Source of the DNA: an uncultured Clostridia bacterium
GTDB lineage: Bacteria > Bacillota > Clostridia > Oscillospirales > Ruminococcaceae
Direction of reading: 5' to 3'
NCBI GenBank assembly: GCA_947632425.1
Contig: CANRPG010000103.1
Span: 1-6,918 of the forward strand
DNA: 6,918 bases
Part shown: one piece after another, positions 1 to 6,036 of the stretch
How positions within the stretch are numbered: position 1 is the first letter of the stretch
Layout of the letters: each line of letters begins with the position of its first letter
Program-made: the position numbers and the translations under genes
Notes under the pieces: generated by a model
What the model saw: the letters and a program-made list of their open reading frames with translations, nothing else
Databases searched by the model: none
What the model was told of the DNA's origin: nothing

Positions 1-76
1 CGCTCGTAGCTCAGTTGGATAGAGCGTCAGACTCCGACTCTGAAGGCCGCTGGTTCGACTCCAGTCGGGCGCACCA
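1..76 (+). tRNA. tRNA-Arg (anticodon CCG), missing first base
   Basis: Cloverleaf read directly. The acceptor strand is CGCTCG at 1-6, with the expected first G lying just outside the window, and pairs with CGGGCGC at 66-72 with wobbles. The D-arm is GCTC/GAGC. The anticodon stem TCAGA/TCTGA encloses the loop CTCCGAC (32-38). The T-arm is GCTGG-TTCGACT-CCAGT. The discriminator A73 and an encoded CCA (74-76) follow. Anticodon CCG (34-36) reads the arginine codon CGG. A second tRNA is not seen, so this is a lone gene or the last of a cluster extending to the left. Confidence 0.96.
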
Positions 77-95
77 GGCAGCGTGAATCGCTGCC
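77..95 (+). other. Perfect hairpin directly after the tRNA CCA end
   Basis: GGCAGCG (77-83) and CGCTGCC (89-95) form a 7-bp stem with a 5-nt loop, starting on the base after the tRNA 3' end. No T-tract follows, so it is not a standard intrinsic terminator. It may be a 3' trailer structure or the first stem of a longer terminator region. A second 7-bp inverted repeat, TTGACCG (101-107) / CGGTCAA (118-124), follows closely. Confidence 0.5.
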
Positions 96-117
96 ACACA
101 TTGACCGCCACAAGTGT

Positions 118-232
118 CGGTCAAGTGCCGAAAAAATCCCTCGCCGCCAAAAACGGTCGGCGGCGCATACCTTGCGGTATGACGGGCTTTTTTCCTTTTC
201 TATCATCACTCTGTGCGTAAATTGTTGTACAC
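118..232. repeat. Modular intergenic repeat, unit 1
   Basis: The unit opens with CGGTCAAGTGCCGAAAA (118-134). It has a middle carrying the hairpin CGCCGCC/GGCGGCG (142-148 / 159-165), and closes with a module of about 70 bases (163-232). The closing module starts GCGCATACCTTGCGGTATG, runs through a T-rich stretch and CCTTTTCTATCATCACT, and ends in TTGTACAC. The same opening and closing modules recur in unit 2. The CATACC-TTGC-GGTATG stem followed a few bases later by a run of T (187-193) could act as a weak terminator for the tRNA transcript. No credible protein is encoded; short open frames here are chance translations of the repeat. Confidence 0.7.
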
Positions 233-248
233 ATTTACTGCTTTATGG

Positions 249-444
249 CGGTCAAGTGCCGAAAAGCCTCGTCCCTAGCACACTCAAAGAAAGAGCAACT
301 GGCAGAATATTCTTCCATCGACCTATGGGTGGGCGTGTGCTTAGGAGAATAGTGAAGTTGTTTTCTTGCTTCTAATAGCGCATACCTTGCGGTATGACGG
401 GATTTTTCCTTTTCTATCATCACTTTGTGTAAATAATTGTACAC
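249..444. repeat. Modular intergenic repeat, unit 2
   Basis: The unit has the same opening module as unit 1 (CGGTCAAGTGCCGAAAA, 249-265) and the same closing module (378-444), in the same order and orientation. The middle is different and longer (about 112 bases). That middle holds an inverted repeat, CCTAGCACAC (274-283) against GTGTGCTTAGG (335-345, one extra base), and the palindrome GAATATTC (305-312). The two units therefore look like members of a family with constant ends and exchangeable centres rather than a simple duplication. The closing module also supplies a promoter-like sequence for the downstream licD gene. Homology to a known repeat family could not be tested. Confidence 0.7.
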
Positions 445-453
445 TAATATAAA
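425..453 (+). promoter_or_regulatory. Probable sigma-A promoter for the first licD gene
   Basis: TTGTGT (425-430), a 17-bp spacer and TATAAA (448-453). It lies inside and just beyond the end of repeat unit 2 and would give a leader of roughly 90 nt. A leader-spanning inverted repeat, TTGTCGG (455-461) / CCGACAA (525-531), lies between the predicted start of transcription and the ribosome binding site. The -35 match is imperfect, so the call is moderate. Confidence 0.5.
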
Positions 454-536
454 ATTGTCGGGGCGTTTATGTTAAGCATTCTGACTTTTGGCTATTTACT
501 TCTTAAATCTGAAAACTTCAAAAACCGACAAACCTT

Positions 537-541
537 AGGAG
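537..541 (+). promoter_or_regulatory. Ribosome binding site that decides the TTG start of the first licD gene
   Basis: AGGAG is separated by 9 bases from TTG at 551. An ATG at 544 is only 2 bases from the site, is in another frame, and closes after seven codons, so it is not the gene start. A TGA at 545-547 in the gene's own frame means that TTG 551 is the first usable start codon. Confidence 0.7.
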
Positions 542-550
542 CGATGAATT

Positions 551-2005
551 TTGTCTTTGGTCGTTGACTTCGACTTGCGGAAAATCGAATACTTATACAC
601 CACGCGCTGTTTTATAGAAAGAAATCTGCGCGGCGGTCTTATCAAGCTGTCGCGAAAGCCCAAAAGCTGCGCTGACGACTACGCTTGCATACGTTTTGAC
701 GGAGCGATGAAAAAGGGCGTAAAATACACTCTTGACGTTTCTTTCAGGGTAAAGACGAAGTCGCACCACATGGACTTTTTCCTTCTTACGCAGGACAGGC
801 AGGTAATACACAAAATAGGCGAATATTCTATAAAAAAGAGCGATAAAAACAGCTTTGCACACTTTAAGGCGGATTTTGTTCCCGACATTGACGGATACGC
901 GCTTATAGGCATACGCGGAGGGCTGCTTTACGGGCCGTTGAATTTTATCATAATAAGCGCGCTGTCTGTAAAAGAGGCGGTATCAGAAGCTGATATTTTA
1001 AGGCAGCGGCTCGATGCTGTGAACGCAAACATTGACAGGCTGAAACGCTTGGTGGAGGGCGTGAGGAACGACGTAAACATAAACTATCAGAGAGAGCAGT
1101 TCATTCACTGGAACGAATCGAGGAAGTATGGCGAGACAACCATCGATGCAAAGAAAAGGTTTTTCTCGTCGCTGCATACAGAGGACGAAAAAATGCGCAT
1201 TATGCAAAGGGCTGCCTCTGTGCTGCTGAGGGAATTTGACAGGGTATGCAGAAAGCATGAAATAGCATACTGGCTGGATTTCGGAACGCTTTTGGGAGCG
1301 GTTCGTCACAAAGGATTTATACCCTGGGACGATGACATCGACGTTGGTATGCTGAGGAAAGACATAGCGTGTCTGGAAGAGGCCGTGCAGGGCGAGAACA
1401 CGTTTATAAAGGTAACACAGCACTACTGCGCGGACAGATTTACCAACAATGTTGTGCGTATAAGATACCTCGATGATGACGTAAAAGTGTTTGTTGATAT
1501 ATTCATACACGACCTTGTTGAAACGGACGATATGCAGGCAAAGTGGGAGCAGGTGAAGAAATACCGCAGGCTTTTCAGCGATGAGATGCTGAAATTCAAG
1601 CACGTTGACGACACACCCGGTCTTAACAGGGAAGAGCGGCTGAAAATTTACGATCCGCAGCACAACAGGATAATAACAGAGCGGCGCGATGAATACAACA
1701 AGATACTCGGCGTAAAAGAAAGCAGCGGCAGCGCCGTTATATGGGGAATAGACAACTTCGACTGTTTTGCAGCGAAAAATGGCGGCATACAAACTTATGA
1801 AAGAATCTTTCCGCTTACACAGATCGAATTTGACGGCACGATGTACCTGGCTCCGAACATGATATACGAAAGGCTGACAGAATTTTATGGCGATATATAT
1901 TCTTTGCCGAGGGATATGGTCGGTCACACTCACGTTGCAAGAACGGATACGCAGTATATGAAATGTCTTGAAGCTTTAGAAAAATATGAAAACATGAAAT
2001 GTTGA
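551..2005 (+). CDS. LicD-family phosphotransferase with N-terminal jelly-roll-like domain (paralogue 1)
   Basis: The 484-aa protein probably transfers a phosphorylated substituent (phosphocholine or similar) from a nucleotide-activated donor to a cell-surface glycan. Residues about 240-266 carry the LicD signature, YWLDFGTLLGAVRH followed by GFIPWDDDIDVG, with metal-binding Asp262 and Asp264. FVDIF (314-318) supplies a further Asp, and YGDIYSLP (446-453) is the typical LicD C-terminal element. Residues 1-140 form a separate beta-rich region ending NFIIISALSV that resembles carbohydrate-binding jelly rolls of the CBM4/9 style (inference). Residues about 143-178 look helical. There is no signal peptide or membrane segment, so it is likely cytoplasmic or peripheral at the membrane. 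The TTG start is supported by the Shine-Dalgarno site and by near gap-free alignment with the N-terminus of the next gene (IKLSRKPK falls at residues 31-38 in both). Donor and acceptor are unknown. Confidence 0.88.
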   Translation: MSLVVDFDLRKIEYLYTTRCFIERNLRGGLIKLSRKPKSCADDYACIRFDGAMKKGVKYTLDVSFRVKTKSHHMDFFLLTQDRQVIHKIGEYSIKKSDKNSFAHFKADFVPDIDGYALIGIRGGLLYGPLNFIIISALSVKEAVSEADILRQRLDAVNANIDRLKRLVEGVRNDVNINYQREQFIHWNESRKYGETTIDAKKRFFSSLHTEDEKMRIMQRAASVLLREFDRVCRKHEIAYWLDFGTLLGAVRHKGFIPWDDDIDVGMLRKDIACLEEAVQGENTFIKVTQHYCADRFTNNVVRIRYLDDDVKVFVDIFIHDLVETDDMQAKWEQVKKYRRLFSDEMLKFKHVDDTPGLNREERLKIYDPQHNRIITERRDEYNKILGVKESSGSAVIWGIDNFDCFAAKNGGIQTYERIFPLTQIEFDGTMYLAPNMIYERLTEFYGDIYSLPRDMVGHTHVARTDTQYMKCLEALEKYENMKC

Positions 2006-2030
2006 CAAGGCATAAGTTTTGTGATAAAAT
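2002..2030 (+). promoter_or_regulatory. Strong sigma-A promoter for the second licD gene, overlapping the first gene's stop
   Basis: TTGACA (2002-2007), a 17-bp spacer and TAAAAT (2025-2030), with an extended -10 TG at 2022-2023. The -35 hexamer overlaps the last codons and TGA stop (2003-2005) of the upstream gene. Transcription would start near 2037, giving a leader of about 24 nt. The second paralogue can therefore be expressed independently of the first. Confidence 0.78.
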
Positions 2031-2060
2031 ATATAAAGAATTTAACAAAGGGGTAGTAGC

Positions 2061-3464
2061 ATGTCAATACAGCCGTTTCAGTACAATTCACCTACGCTTA
2101 ATTATAAGTACACTTCAAACTGCTTTACAGAAAGCTATCACAGGGGCGTTATAAAGCTTTCGCGCAAGCCTAAAACAGAGGCGAACGACTACGCCTGCCT
2201 TACGCTCGTGTGCCCTCTCAAACGAGGCATAAACTACACGCTGACGGTATCTTTCAAGATAAAAACGGCATCGCACCATATTGATTTCTGCCTGCTGAGC
2301 GGCGACAGAAAGCGCATACAGAAAATAGGCGAATACAGCATTTCAAAAGACGACGCGAGAAGGTGGACTTCGTTTTCGGTAAACTTTAAGCCCAACGCTG
2401 ACGGGTATATTTACTTCGGATTCAGGGGCGGATTGCTTTACGGGCTGGGCAATTTTATCATGATAGATGCTCTGCACATTTACGAAAGCGCAGATTCATC
2501 GCCGCGAATGAGCGCGCAGTTTGATTCGCTGAAAAAGCTGATAAACGACAATTACAAACGCGAGCAGTTCATACACTGGAATGAGATGAAGGCGGAGGGG
2601 GAGACATCTCTCGATGCTAAAAAACGTTTCTTTATGTCGCTCAAAACAGAGGACGAGATCATGCTTGCTTTGCAGAAGTCGCTGACGGTGCTTCTCGAGG
2701 AGTTTGGCAGGATATGCAGAGAAAATGACATAGACTACTGGCTGGACTTCGGCACGCTGCTAGGGGCGGTAAGGCATGGGGGATTTATCCCGTGGGATGA
2801 TGATATTGACGTCGGCATGATACGCAAGGATGTTGACAAGCTGGAAAAAGTCCTGGAAAACTGCGACACATTTATAAAGCTTGACAAATACTACTGCATT
2901 GACCGCGACACCTGCAACATTGTAAGAATAGTTTTCAAGGAAGAGAATATCAAAGCTTTTGTAGATATTTTTCTGTACGATTTTGTGGACAGCTCAGACC
3001 CTGCTGCAACGACGGCAAAGCAGAGAGAAATAAGGGCGCATTTCAGCGACGATATGCTTAAATACAAGTGTGTAAATAATGACCCGACTTTGTCATACTG
3101 GGAAAACCGCCGCATTTTTGATAAAGACACAATTGCGCTGATAGACGGCGAAGTTGCAAGGCTTAACGACGAGTTGGGCGTTACCGCTGACAAAGGCTCG
3201 CATATAATGTGGTCGATAGATAATGTTTCGGTATATGCGGAAAAGCCCGGCTGTGTTGTGCCGTATGACAGGGTATTTCCGTTGAAAAAACTTGTGTTTG
3301 ACGGCGTTGAGTACAGCGCTCCCAACGACTGGGAAACGAAGCTTTTTGAAAGATACGGAGACATATTTACCTTCCCTGCGGATATGAATCACCGCCATGT
3401 TCCGCGCACCGATGAGCAATTTCAAAAATGCCTTTACGTCGTGAACAAATACTATAAAAAGTAG
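2061..3464 (+). CDS. LicD-family phosphotransferase with N-terminal jelly-roll-like domain (paralogue 2)
   Basis: The 467-aa protein has the same architecture as its upstream neighbour, with roughly half of positions identical by eye. The N-terminal beta-rich domain (1-140) shares IKLSRKPK, KIGEYSI and RGGLLYG at identical residue numbers. A shorter linker (about 143-164) follows, then the shared REQFIHWNE block (167-175) and the LicD core. The core has DYWLDFGTLLGAVRH (225-239) and PWDDDIDVG (244-252), with metal-binding Asp248 and Asp250. AFVDIF (299-304) and YGDIFTFP (432-439) complete the pattern. Likely role: adding phosphocholine or a related phospho-substituent to teichoic acid or another surface glycan (family knowledge; substrate inferred). 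The ATG is preceded by AAAGGGG (2047-2053) at a 7-base spacing. All visible active-site residues are intact in both copies, so neither looks decayed. Confidence 0.88.
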   Translation: MSIQPFQYNSPTLNYKYTSNCFTESYHRGVIKLSRKPKTEANDYACLTLVCPLKRGINYTLTVSFKIKTASHHIDFCLLSGDRKRIQKIGEYSISKDDARRWTSFSVNFKPNADGYIYFGFRGGLLYGLGNFIMIDALHIYESADSSPRMSAQFDSLKKLINDNYKREQFIHWNEMKAEGETSLDAKKRFFMSLKTEDEIMLALQKSLTVLLEEFGRICRENDIDYWLDFGTLLGAVRHGGFIPWDDDIDVGMIRKDVDKLEKVLENCDTFIKLDKYYCIDRDTCNIVRIVFKEENIKAFVDIFLYDFVDSSDPAATTAKQREIRAHFSDDMLKYKCVNNDPTLSYWENRRIFDKDTIALIDGEVARLNDELGVTADKGSHIMWSIDNVSVYAEKPGCVVPYDRVFPLKKLVFDGVEYSAPNDWETKLFERYGDIFTFPADMNHRHVPRTDEQFQKCLYVVNKYYKK

Positions 3465-3471
3465 CATAAAT

Positions 3472-3502
3472 AAAGACCGATGTTTTATACACCGGTCTTT
3501 TT
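3472..3502. terminator. Bidirectional intrinsic terminator between convergent genes
   Basis: AAAGACCG (3472-3479) and CGGTCTTT (3493-3500) form a perfect 8-bp stem, with an inner TGT/ACA extension. Ts at 3498-3502 serve the plus strand. On the minus strand the stem is followed by a T-rich TTTATTTATG. It begins 8 bases after the licD stop and ends 4 bases short of the esterase stop codon, so it can end both transcripts. Confidence 0.85.
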
Positions 3503-3503
3503 G

Positions 3504-4229
3504 TTAGCTTTTAAGTACAAATTGTGTACATTCTTTTACCCACTTATCTCTGCTTTGCGGTGAGAAGCCATGACCCTCGCCGGGGTATTTTATAAGTGAG
3601 GCATTTTTAAAATACTTCGTCAGTTTTTCCGAATAGCTTATGTCAACAACGCTGTCGGCAGTGCCGTGGGCGATAAGCGCCTTGCCGCCAAAGCTTTGCA
3701 TTCTTTCAAACACATCATACTGCGGAAGGTCATCTATATACTTCTGCGAAATTTCCATGCCCATCACCTGTGTGCAACTGTACAAATGTTTACCCTGCCA
3801 GTCATCGGGTATGCAAAACGCAGGATACAAAAGTGCAAGAGCGCAAAACATCTTCGGCGCATTTGCAGCCGCCAGTGCAGACACAAATCCGCCCTGACTT
3901 TCGCCATACAGAACAATACGTTTGAAGCCTTTTTCTTCTAAACTTTCGGCAACTTTCATAAGATCCTGCACTTCGGTAGCAACGCTCATATCCTTCGATC
4001 CTCCGCTGCTTTTTGAGAAAAGCGAACCTCCGCGAAAATCGTAGCAAACGGCATAAACGCCGCAGTTTGCAAAAGCAAAAGCAACATCGGCAAGCTTATC
4101 ATGCGAGGAATTGAACCCATGCGAAAGTATGGCAGCGGTGTCGGAATTGGCAGTCGGCTCAAAAGTTTTTGAGTATATAAAGCCGTCGCCTACGGGCAGG
4201 CGGTTTTCTTTAACTGTAACATTATTCAT
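3504..4229 (-). CDS. Alpha/beta hydrolase, cinnamoyl/feruloyl-esterase-like
   Basis: A 241-aa serine hydrolase of the compact esterase type. HGFNSSHDK (38-46) supplies the oxyanion-hole HG. YDFRGGSLFSKS (63-74) is the usual strand-turn. The nucleophile elbow GESQG (109-113) places Ser111, HGTADSVV (188-195) places Asp192, and GEGHGF (217-222) places His220. The arrangement, including the insert with bulky residues at about 136-175 acting as a lid, resembles cinnamoyl/feruloyl esterases of gut bacteria such as the LJ0536 and Est1E types. There is no signal peptide, so it is cytoplasmic. It starts 8 bases inside the end of the GH43 gene and has no strong Shine-Dalgarno site of its own, suggesting translational coupling. 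Inferred role: removing aromatic or acetyl esters from imported xylo-oligosaccharides. A general carboxylesterase cannot be excluded. Confidence 0.85.
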   Translation of the reverse strand: MNNVTVKENRLPVGDGFIYSKTFEPTANSDTAAILSHGFNSSHDKLADVAFAFANCGVYAVCYDFRGGSLFSKSSGGSKDMSVATEVQDLMKVAESLEEKGFKRIVLYGESQGGFVSALAAANAPKMFCALALLYPAFCIPDDWQGKHLYSCTQVMGMEISQKYIDDLPQYDVFERMQSFGGKALIAHGTADSVVDISYSEKLTKYFKNASLIKYPGEGHGFSPQSRDKWVKECTQFVLKS

Positions 4230-5706
4230 ACTTCACGAAAGGTCTTTCAAACTGCGCGGTAACGTTTCCCACCGCGTAAAGAGCAAGCACAGTGCCTGTA
4301 AAACCGCTTGAAACTTCGCTGCTGAGATACTTTGTTTTTCCGCTGCCGAGCTCGGTTAGCGTATCGCCCTGACGTACCGAGAAACTGTACAAATAATTGT
4401 TCCCTTGCAAAATAAGTTCGGTAGGCATTTTTGAAACATCACCTATTTTAACACTATTATCAATATGCTTTATGCCGCCTATGTTCAGCCTGAGTATCGC
4501 GCTGAAACCGCCCTCATCTTTAACTATCGCGGCTTCGTAATGCTCGTCCTCGCACATAAATGCTGTTATACCAGCCTCGCCGCTGCCGTCAAAAGCCGTA
4601 ACAGAAGCGCGCATTTCAAACACAAAATCGCGCTGGTGCATACCCACAAATGTGGGCGAAGCGACGTCATCGAGCGTTTTTTCGCAGCCCGTCAGGCGAA
4701 TGCTATCTTTTGAAAAGCTGTAATTATCCATGTTCGGTATGCGCAGAAAACGGCGGTCAACTTCTTCAAAAGTGTACAGTTTATTACTCTGCTGTGCAAA
4801 GTCGCCGGGCATTTCAAAACACTCATCGCAAACGCCGTTGTTGCCGGCTTCGATCCAGCCGTCGCTGTTAATGCTCGCAGGCACGAGAAAAACCTCTCTG
4901 CCAAGGTTGTGGTAGGGCATCCACGGGTGTATCTGCCGAAAACCAAGGCAGACGATGTGCCAGCCGCCCTGCTTGTCATCTATCAGGTCGCCGTGACCTA
5001 TGCCCTGAATGATGCATGGGGCTTTGTCGCGGTTGGTGAGAATGGGCTGGCGCGGGCTGTTTTCAAACGGCCCCCACGGCGAGCGTGAGCGCGCGAGGGT
5101 GATCATGTGCCCGTACTCGGTGCCGCCCTCAGCCGCCATAAGGTAGTAGTATTCGCCGATGTGGTACATATGCGGACTTTCGAGATACCTGCCGCCGCTG
5201 CCGTTCCAGATGCACTTGCTTTCTGTCAGTTTTCTGCCGCTTTCGATGTCTATCTCGCACTGTATTATGCCCTCTCTGCCGCTGTCGTCGGTGCCGTTCG
5301 AGATGAAGTACACCTTGCCTTCGTCAAACAAAAGCGAGGGGTCAATGCCGCCCTGATCGACGGTCACGGGGTCGCTCCATGCGCCGTAAATATCATCGGT
5401 ATACACGTAAAAATTGCGGTTTGTGGTGTTGTTGTTCGTCACCATATAGAACCTGCCGCCGTGGCAGCGAATCGTAGGTGCGAACACGCCGCCCGAGCTG
5501 TTCACGCCCTCCAGCTCGACCTGTTCTTTCCGCGTGAGCACATAGCCTATCTGCGACCAGTTTACAAGGTCGCTGCTCTCAAAAAGCGCCACCCCGGGGA
5601 AGTACTGAAATGTTGAACTTACAAGAAAATATTTTCCGTGCTTCTCGCTGCAGCACACGCTGGGGTCGGGGAAAAAGCCTTTTATAACGGGATTTTTGTA
5701 TATCAT
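4222..5706 (-). CDS. GH43 beta-xylosidase / alpha-L-arabinofuranosidase (cytoplasmic)
   Basis: A 494-aa glycoside hydrolase that releases xylose or arabinose from xylo-oligosaccharides. The five-bladed propeller catalytic domain (about 1-300) shows the GH43 triad: Asp14 in FFPDPSV (base), Asp122 in GGIDPSLLFD (pKa modulator) and Glu176 in YLESPHMY (acid). GIGHGDLI (235-242, His238) and NLGREVFLVPAS (267-278) are typical of the xylosidase subfamilies close to GH43_11/12. Residues about 305-494 form the concanavalin-like C-terminal domain (GH43_C2 type) that shapes the active site. There is no signal peptide, so it acts on imported oligosaccharides. The start ATG is preceded by AAAGGAG (5713-5719 on the plus strand) at a 6-base spacing. 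It is first in an operon with the esterase. Substrate preference between xylose and arabinose cannot be read from the sequence. Confidence 0.93.
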   Translation of the reverse strand: MIYKNPVIKGFFPDPSVCCSEKHGKYFLVSSTFQYFPGVALFESSDLVNWSQIGYVLTRKEQVELEGVNSSGGVFAPTIRCHGGRFYMVTNNNTTNRNFYVYTDDIYGAWSDPVTVDQGGIDPSLLFDEGKVYFISNGTDDSGREGIIQCEIDIESGRKLTESKCIWNGSGGRYLESPHMYHIGEYYYLMAAEGGTEYGHMITLARSRSPWGPFENSPRQPILTNRDKAPCIIQGIGHGDLIDDKQGGWHIVCLGFRQIHPWMPYHNLGREVFLVPASINSDGWIEAGNNGVCDECFEMPGDFAQQSNKLYTFEEVDRRFLRIPNMDNYSFSKDSIRLTGCEKTLDDVASPTFVGMHQRDFVFEMRASVTAFDGSGEAGITAFMCEDEHYEAAIVKDEGGFSAILRLNIGGIKHIDNSVKIGDVSKMPTELILQGNNYLYSFSVRQGDTLTELGSGKTKYLSSEVSSGFTGTVLALYAVGNVTAQFERPFVKYE

Positions 5707-5752
5707 GTCAGACTCCTTTCATGCCGTCGGGCTAAGAAAATTCTTTTATTTA

Positions 5753-5781
5753 AGTATAGCACATCACGCGGCGTAAGTCAA
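5753..5781 (-). promoter_or_regulatory. Promoter of the GH43-esterase operon
   Basis: Minus strand TTGACT (plus-strand AGTCAA, 5776-5781), a 17-bp spacer and TATACT (plus-strand AGTATA, 5753-5758), with an extended -10 TG just upstream. Transcription would start near 5746. A small symmetrical sequence, AAGAA-AA-TTCTT (5734-5745), lies at or just below the start and could be an operator, although its arms are only 5 bp. Confidence 0.75.
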
Positions 5782-5786
5782 TCGCC

Positions 5787-5816
5787 TTGACAAGAATCGA
5801 CAAGATGTGGTATAAT
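5787..5816 (+). promoter_or_regulatory. Strong promoter of the small-peptide mRNA
   Basis: TTGACA (5787-5792), an 18-bp spacer and TATAAT (5811-5816), with an extended -10 TG at 5808-5809: both hexamers match the sigma-A consensus. The predicted start is at about 5823, exactly where the 5' arm of the long-range complementarity begins. Its -35 is 5 bp from the -35 of the divergent GH43 promoter. Confidence 0.85.
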
Positions 5817-5822
5817 GATTAC

Positions 5823-5861
5823 AGCATCGGCTTATATGACTACGGTAGCGGTTGTTTCCCT
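5823..5861 (+). repeat. 5' arm of a 32-bp long-range complementarity (toxin mRNA 5' end)
   Basis: Three blocks pair with the 3' UTR: 5823-5834 with 6057-6068 (12 bp, one G-U), 5838-5842 with 6052-6056 (5 bp), and 5847-5861 with 6037-6051 (15 bp, one G-U). The only interruptions are bulges of 3 and 4 bases on this side. It would hold the two ends of the peptide mRNA together, as in the inactive full-length forms of known type I toxin mRNAs. Confidence 0.85.
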
Positions 5862-5899
5862 ATACCTTGTAACAGATTTGTTCTGAATTACATATAGGT

Positions 5900-5909
5900 A
5901 GGGGGTGAT
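5900..5909 (+). promoter_or_regulatory. Near-consensus Shine-Dalgarno of the small peptide, probably occluded
   Basis: AGGGGGTGAT differs by one base from AGGAGGTGAT, the full anti-16S complement, and ends 4 bases before ATG 5914. Upstream CCCTATACCT (5858-5867) can pair with AGGTAGGG (5896-5903), with a 2-base bulge, and so cover the site. Alternatively, CTATACC (5860-5866) pairs with GGTATAG (5917-5923) just after the start codon. Confidence 0.7.
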
Positions 5910-5913
5910 ATTT

Positions 5914-5994
5914 ATGGGTATAGCAAGTATTGCTCTGACCATAGTGCTTCTCGTTGTAATAAATGAGATCATTAAAAATATCAAGAAAAAATAA
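5914..5994 (+). CDS. Small hydrophobic membrane peptide, candidate type I toxin
   Basis: A 26-residue peptide. It begins MGIASIALTIVLLVVI, has one membrane-spanning hydrophobic stretch at about residues 3-16, a short NEII turn, and a basic tail KNIKKK. This is the usual build of type I toxins (Fst/Ldr, TxpA/BsrG and AapA styles), which insert into the inner face of the membrane, but no specific family is recognised. Support for a real gene comes from its own consensus promoter, an almost perfect Shine-Dalgarno site, a TAG stop at 5899-5901 closing the frame upstream, a plus-strand terminator, and a convergent antisense RNA covering its stop codon. It could instead be a harmless regulatory membrane peptide; toxicity is inferred from the architecture. 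Confidence 0.75.
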   Translation: MGIASIALTIVLLVVINEIIKNIKKK

Positions 5995-6023
5995 CCGCAA
6001 GCCTCCAAAACTGTGCGGTTATT
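5986..6023 (-). terminator. Intrinsic terminator of the antisense RNA
   Basis: AATAACCGCA (5990-5999) and TGCGGTTATT (6014-6023) make a perfect 10-bp stem with a 14-nt loop. Read on the minus strand, the stem runs straight into TTTTTTC. There is no T-run on the plus side, so it stops the antisense RNA rather than the mRNA. It overlaps the peptide's TAA stop (5992-5994). Confidence 0.85.
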
Positions 6024-6036
6024 CATAATAACTAGC

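Noticed and set aside
45..76. tRNA 3' end as an attachment site for an integrated element
   Set aside because: No second copy of the tRNA 3' end was seen in the window and no integrase gene is present.
27..444. Several 60-70 codon open frames over the tRNA and the repeats
   Set aside because: One runs antisense through the tRNA and both minus-strand frames begin in the same repeat module, so they are translations of tRNA and repeat DNA without ribosome binding sites or protein-like composition.
118..444. CRISPR array
   Set aside because: There are only two units, with long repeats, unequal distances and structured centres, and no cas genes; they do not resemble repeat-spacer arrays.
998..1933. 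311-codon minus-strand open frame inside the first licD gene
   Set aside because: It is the antisense shadow of a well-supported LicD gene, has no promoter or Shine-Dalgarno site, and shows no recognisable domain.
5107..5616. 169-codon plus-strand open frame inside the GH43 gene
   Set aside because: It lies entirely opposite a complete GH43 catalytic domain with an intact triad; the alanine- and valine-rich composition is what the opposite strand gives.
5832..6026. Minus-strand 64-codon open frame across the small-peptide locus
   Set aside because: The terminator of the antisense RNA (5986-6023) lies inside it, no Shine-Dalgarno site stands before its ATG, and its hydrophobic stretch merely mirrors the opposite-strand peptide. 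The minus-strand product is better read as a non-coding antisense RNA.
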